This document shows, in pieces, positions 6,961-8,227 of a stretch of DNA of 8,227 nucleotides. The stretch lies in NCBI GenBank assembly GCA_030145595.1, contig JAQYVG010000154.1, positions 1-8,227 of the forward strand. The letters are read 5' to 3'. Origin of the DNA: Desulfobacterales bacterium. GTDB lineage: Bacteria; Desulfobacterota; Desulfobacteria; Desulfobacterales; UBA11574. A program made the position numbers and the translations under genes. Numbering within the stretch: the stretch's first letter is position 1; the number at the start of each line of letters is the position of its first letter. The notes under the pieces were generated by a model. It did no database searches, was not told the origin of the DNA, and saw nothing but the letters and a program-made list of their open reading frames with translations.

Positions 6961-7884
6961 ATGACATCAAAAATCGACAACGCTTCAAAAAACACACAGA
7001 ACTCTAAGCCTCTTATCAGAAACGCCTGGCTACTGGCGTTGTTACTCCTGATTTTAGCCCTGGAAGTCGTTCGATCCGTGAATGATGTGAAACGGATATA
7101 TGAAGAGGCCCCTATACAAAATATAGTTCCACAAGAACTTCTTGCCCCCCGCCTTTTGGATGATCGCGAGAAGATGGCAAGATATATAGAGAAATTCCCC
7201 CGAGATCAATACAAAATTACGAACGTGCCCGGCCTGGGAAAGTTTTTTCTGGACAGTCCAAAGGATTTTATCAAGGACATCTTACGAAAGGGAATAATAT
7301 GGGAACCGGACATTGTGCGGAAGTTGGTCAAACTTGTGCAGCCCGGATCAACCGTTATTGATGCAGGGGCATATATCGGCACGCACACCATTCCGATGGC
7401 GAAGGTCGTCGGTGCCAGTGGTCGTGTATATGCCTTCGAGCCTCAGAAGAAAATATTCAGGGAGCTGTACCACAATCTGAAGCTGAATAACCTGGAGAAT
7501 GCTGTACCGCTCCGCTACGCGCTCGGAGACAAACCCAGCATCGTTGAGATGGATCCTACAGGTAAAGAAAACGAAGGCGGCACTAGGGTAGGGTCTGGTG
7601 GAGACAAGGCTGAGCTGCGAACCATAGACAGTTTCAGCTTCCGGAATGTATCGGTCATCAAGATCGACGTGGAGGGCTTTGAAGACGCAGTCATTGATGG
7701 CGCAAAGAAGACGATATTGACTCAGAAACCCTTCATAATTGTCGAAATCCAAGGGGGCGTTGACTTCGATTTTGCCATACCCCATTTTCGCAATAAAATC
7801 CTAAAAACGATTCAGAAGATACAATCGATGGGGTACCTTGTCTTTCGGATAGCTATGTACGATTACATTTGTGTACCTGTGTAA
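6961..7884 (+). CDS. Membrane-anchored FkbM-family methyltransferase
   Basis: A 307-residue protein. Residues 22-37 (WLLALLLLILALEVV) form one transmembrane helix after a short positively charged N-terminus, so the catalytic part is tethered to the membrane. The FkbM-type SAM-dependent methyltransferase domain spans about 128-290. It has motif I VIDAGAYIGTH (132-142), the acidic loop VYAFEPQ (from about 158) and the family hallmark VIKIDVEGFE (232-241), followed by PFIIVEIQGG. Family members methylate hydroxyls of sugars or polyketides, as FkbM does for FK506; the acceptor here is unknown. No glycosyltransferase or capsule gene is visible next to it, so a role in polysaccharide modification is only inference. 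The gene is complete and is followed 18 bases later by a strong terminator. Confidence 0.85.
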   Translation: MTSKIDNASKNTQNSKPLIRNAWLLALLLLILALEVVRSVNDVKRIYEEAPIQNIVPQELLAPRLLDDREKMARYIEKFPRDQYKITNVPGLGKFFLDSPKDFIKDILRKGIIWEPDIVRKLVKLVQPGSTVIDAGAYIGTHTIPMAKVVGASGRVYAFEPQKKIFRELYHNLKLNNLENAVPLRYALGDKPSIVEMDPTGKENEGGTRVGSGGDKAELRTIDSFSFRNVSVIKIDVEGFEDAVIDGAKKTILTQKPFIIVEIQGGVDFDFAIPHFRNKILKTIQKIQSMGYLVFRIAMYDYICVPV

Positions 7885-7902
7885 GTTCTAACCCGGTGCC
7901 CC

Positions 7903-7934
7903 GGCAGGGTCGATCGACTCTGCCTTCCTTTTTT
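7903..7934 (+). terminator. Rho-independent terminator after the FkbM gene
   Basis: The bases 7903-7924 form a nearly perfect 22-base palindrome: GGCAG pairs with CTGCC and GTCGA with TCGAC, with a single G-T wobble. A T-rich run (TTCCTTTTTT, 7925-7934) follows. It lies 18 bases after the FkbM stop and should end the permease-FkbM transcript. It is also the last clearly bacterial element before the composition break. Confidence 0.85.
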
Positions 7935-7942
7935 CCACAGAT

Positions 7943-8173
7943 ATGCTGACGCGTATTAGAAATGCAAATATGGTTAAACACCAAATTGTACAAGTACCAA
8001 GTACAAAGATGTCAAAGGAAATTGCAAGCATTTTAAAAGAAGAAGGTTTCATTGAAAATTTTGAAATTTACAATGAAGATTCTTATGCATACTTATTAAT
8101 TTCTTTAAAATATAAAGGAAGATTACGTGAACCTGTTATTTGTAAACTTGAACGTATAAGCAGGCCGGTATAG
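7943..8173 (+). CDS. rps8: Truncated ribosomal protein S8, algal-plastid type (fragment)
   Basis: A 76-residue frame that matches the inner part of ribosomal protein S8, a 30S assembly protein that binds 16S rRNA. It opens DMLTRIRNAN and continues KHQIVQVP, SKEIASILKEEGFI, YLLISLKYKGR and REPVICKLERISRP, where intact proteins go on with Gly-Leu-Arg-Val-Tyr. About eight N-terminal residues and the C-terminal half (STSKG and GGEVLCYVW blocks) are missing. Wording such as MVKHQ and EPVICKL, and A/T-ending codons, fit green-algal-type plastid S8 rather than a bacterial one. GC is 22% over 8041-8100, against 58% at 7381-7440. It has no ribosome binding site and none of the S14, L6 or L18 neighbours of a bacterial rpsH. 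As it stands it cannot make a working S8. It is probably foreign sequence joined during assembly. Confidence 0.8.
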   Translation: MLTRIRNANMVKHQIVQVPSTKMSKEIASILKEEGFIENFEIYNEDSYAYLLISLKYKGRLREPVICKLERISRPV

Positions 8174-8227
8174 ATGCATGCTTCTACTGGTATGACAACA
8201 ACTGGCATTATATCCGGCAGTGGGACC
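8158..8227 (+). CDS. Partial unknown frame at the right edge
   Basis: After a TGA at 8149-8151, a frame different from the S8 frame stays open to the window end and reads KQAGIDACFYWYDNNWHY followed by IRQWD. GC returns to 47% (8168-8227), as in the bacterial part. The tryptophan- and tyrosine-rich wording looks like real protein sequence. It faintly recalls the C-terminal region of DegT-type PLP-dependent aminotransferases, but the stretch is too short to name. The other frames here are also open, so the coding frame itself is not certain. Its 5' part is missing, replaced by the S8 fragment. Confidence 0.3.

Noticed and set aside
7943..8173. Native bacterial rpsH gene
   Set aside because: Composition and codon use do not match the contig, both protein ends are missing, no ribosome binding site precedes it and no ribosomal-protein neighbours are present.

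Overview
The window looks like a contig from an uncultured, moderate-GC bacterium, most likely Desulfobacterota/Desulfobacterales. This rests on gene content (a PflX-type radical SAM protein beside an FmdB-type zinc ribbon, and a DUF3417-type alpha-glucan phosphorylase) and on intergenic simple-sequence repeats of the GTCATTT, TTGATATTTG and CTGGAT kinds, which I recall from such genomes. No marker gene for taxonomy is present, so the placement is tentative.

Left part (1-2110), all on the minus strand. In transcription order it holds an FmdB-like zinc-ribbon protein, a COG1313 (PflX-like) radical SAM protein and a small exported protein with two bacterial SH3 domains. The gaps between these genes hold three kinds of short degenerate repeat. 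The most striking is an array of about twelve 7-bp units that stops ten bases before the SH3 gene's start codon.

Middle (2110-3138). A plus-strand remnant of an ImmA/IrrE-type metalloprotease keeps its HExxH motif, but an in-frame stop sits just before it and no usable start lies between the two. About 450 bases without a gene follow. They hold possible promoter sequences and a compact GC-rich hairpin that may form part of the leader of the next gene.

Right part (3139-7934), plus strand. It has a complete alpha-glucan phosphorylase (glycogen/maltodextrin breakdown), then an APC-family amino-acid-type permease and a membrane-anchored FkbM-type methyltransferase. The last two are 19 bases apart and probably form one transcript ending at a strong terminator at 7903-7934. 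I see no biochemical pathway that links all three.

Right edge (about 7937-8227). Composition breaks sharply here. A very AT-rich segment encodes an internal fragment of ribosomal protein S8 of the algal plastid type, cut at both ends. It is followed directly by about 70 bases of normal-GC sequence that is open in a different frame. The simplest reading is a chimeric assembly joined through short shared sequence; a real insertion of plastid DNA is less likely. This is the most unusual signal in the window. I found no convincing new multi-gene system.
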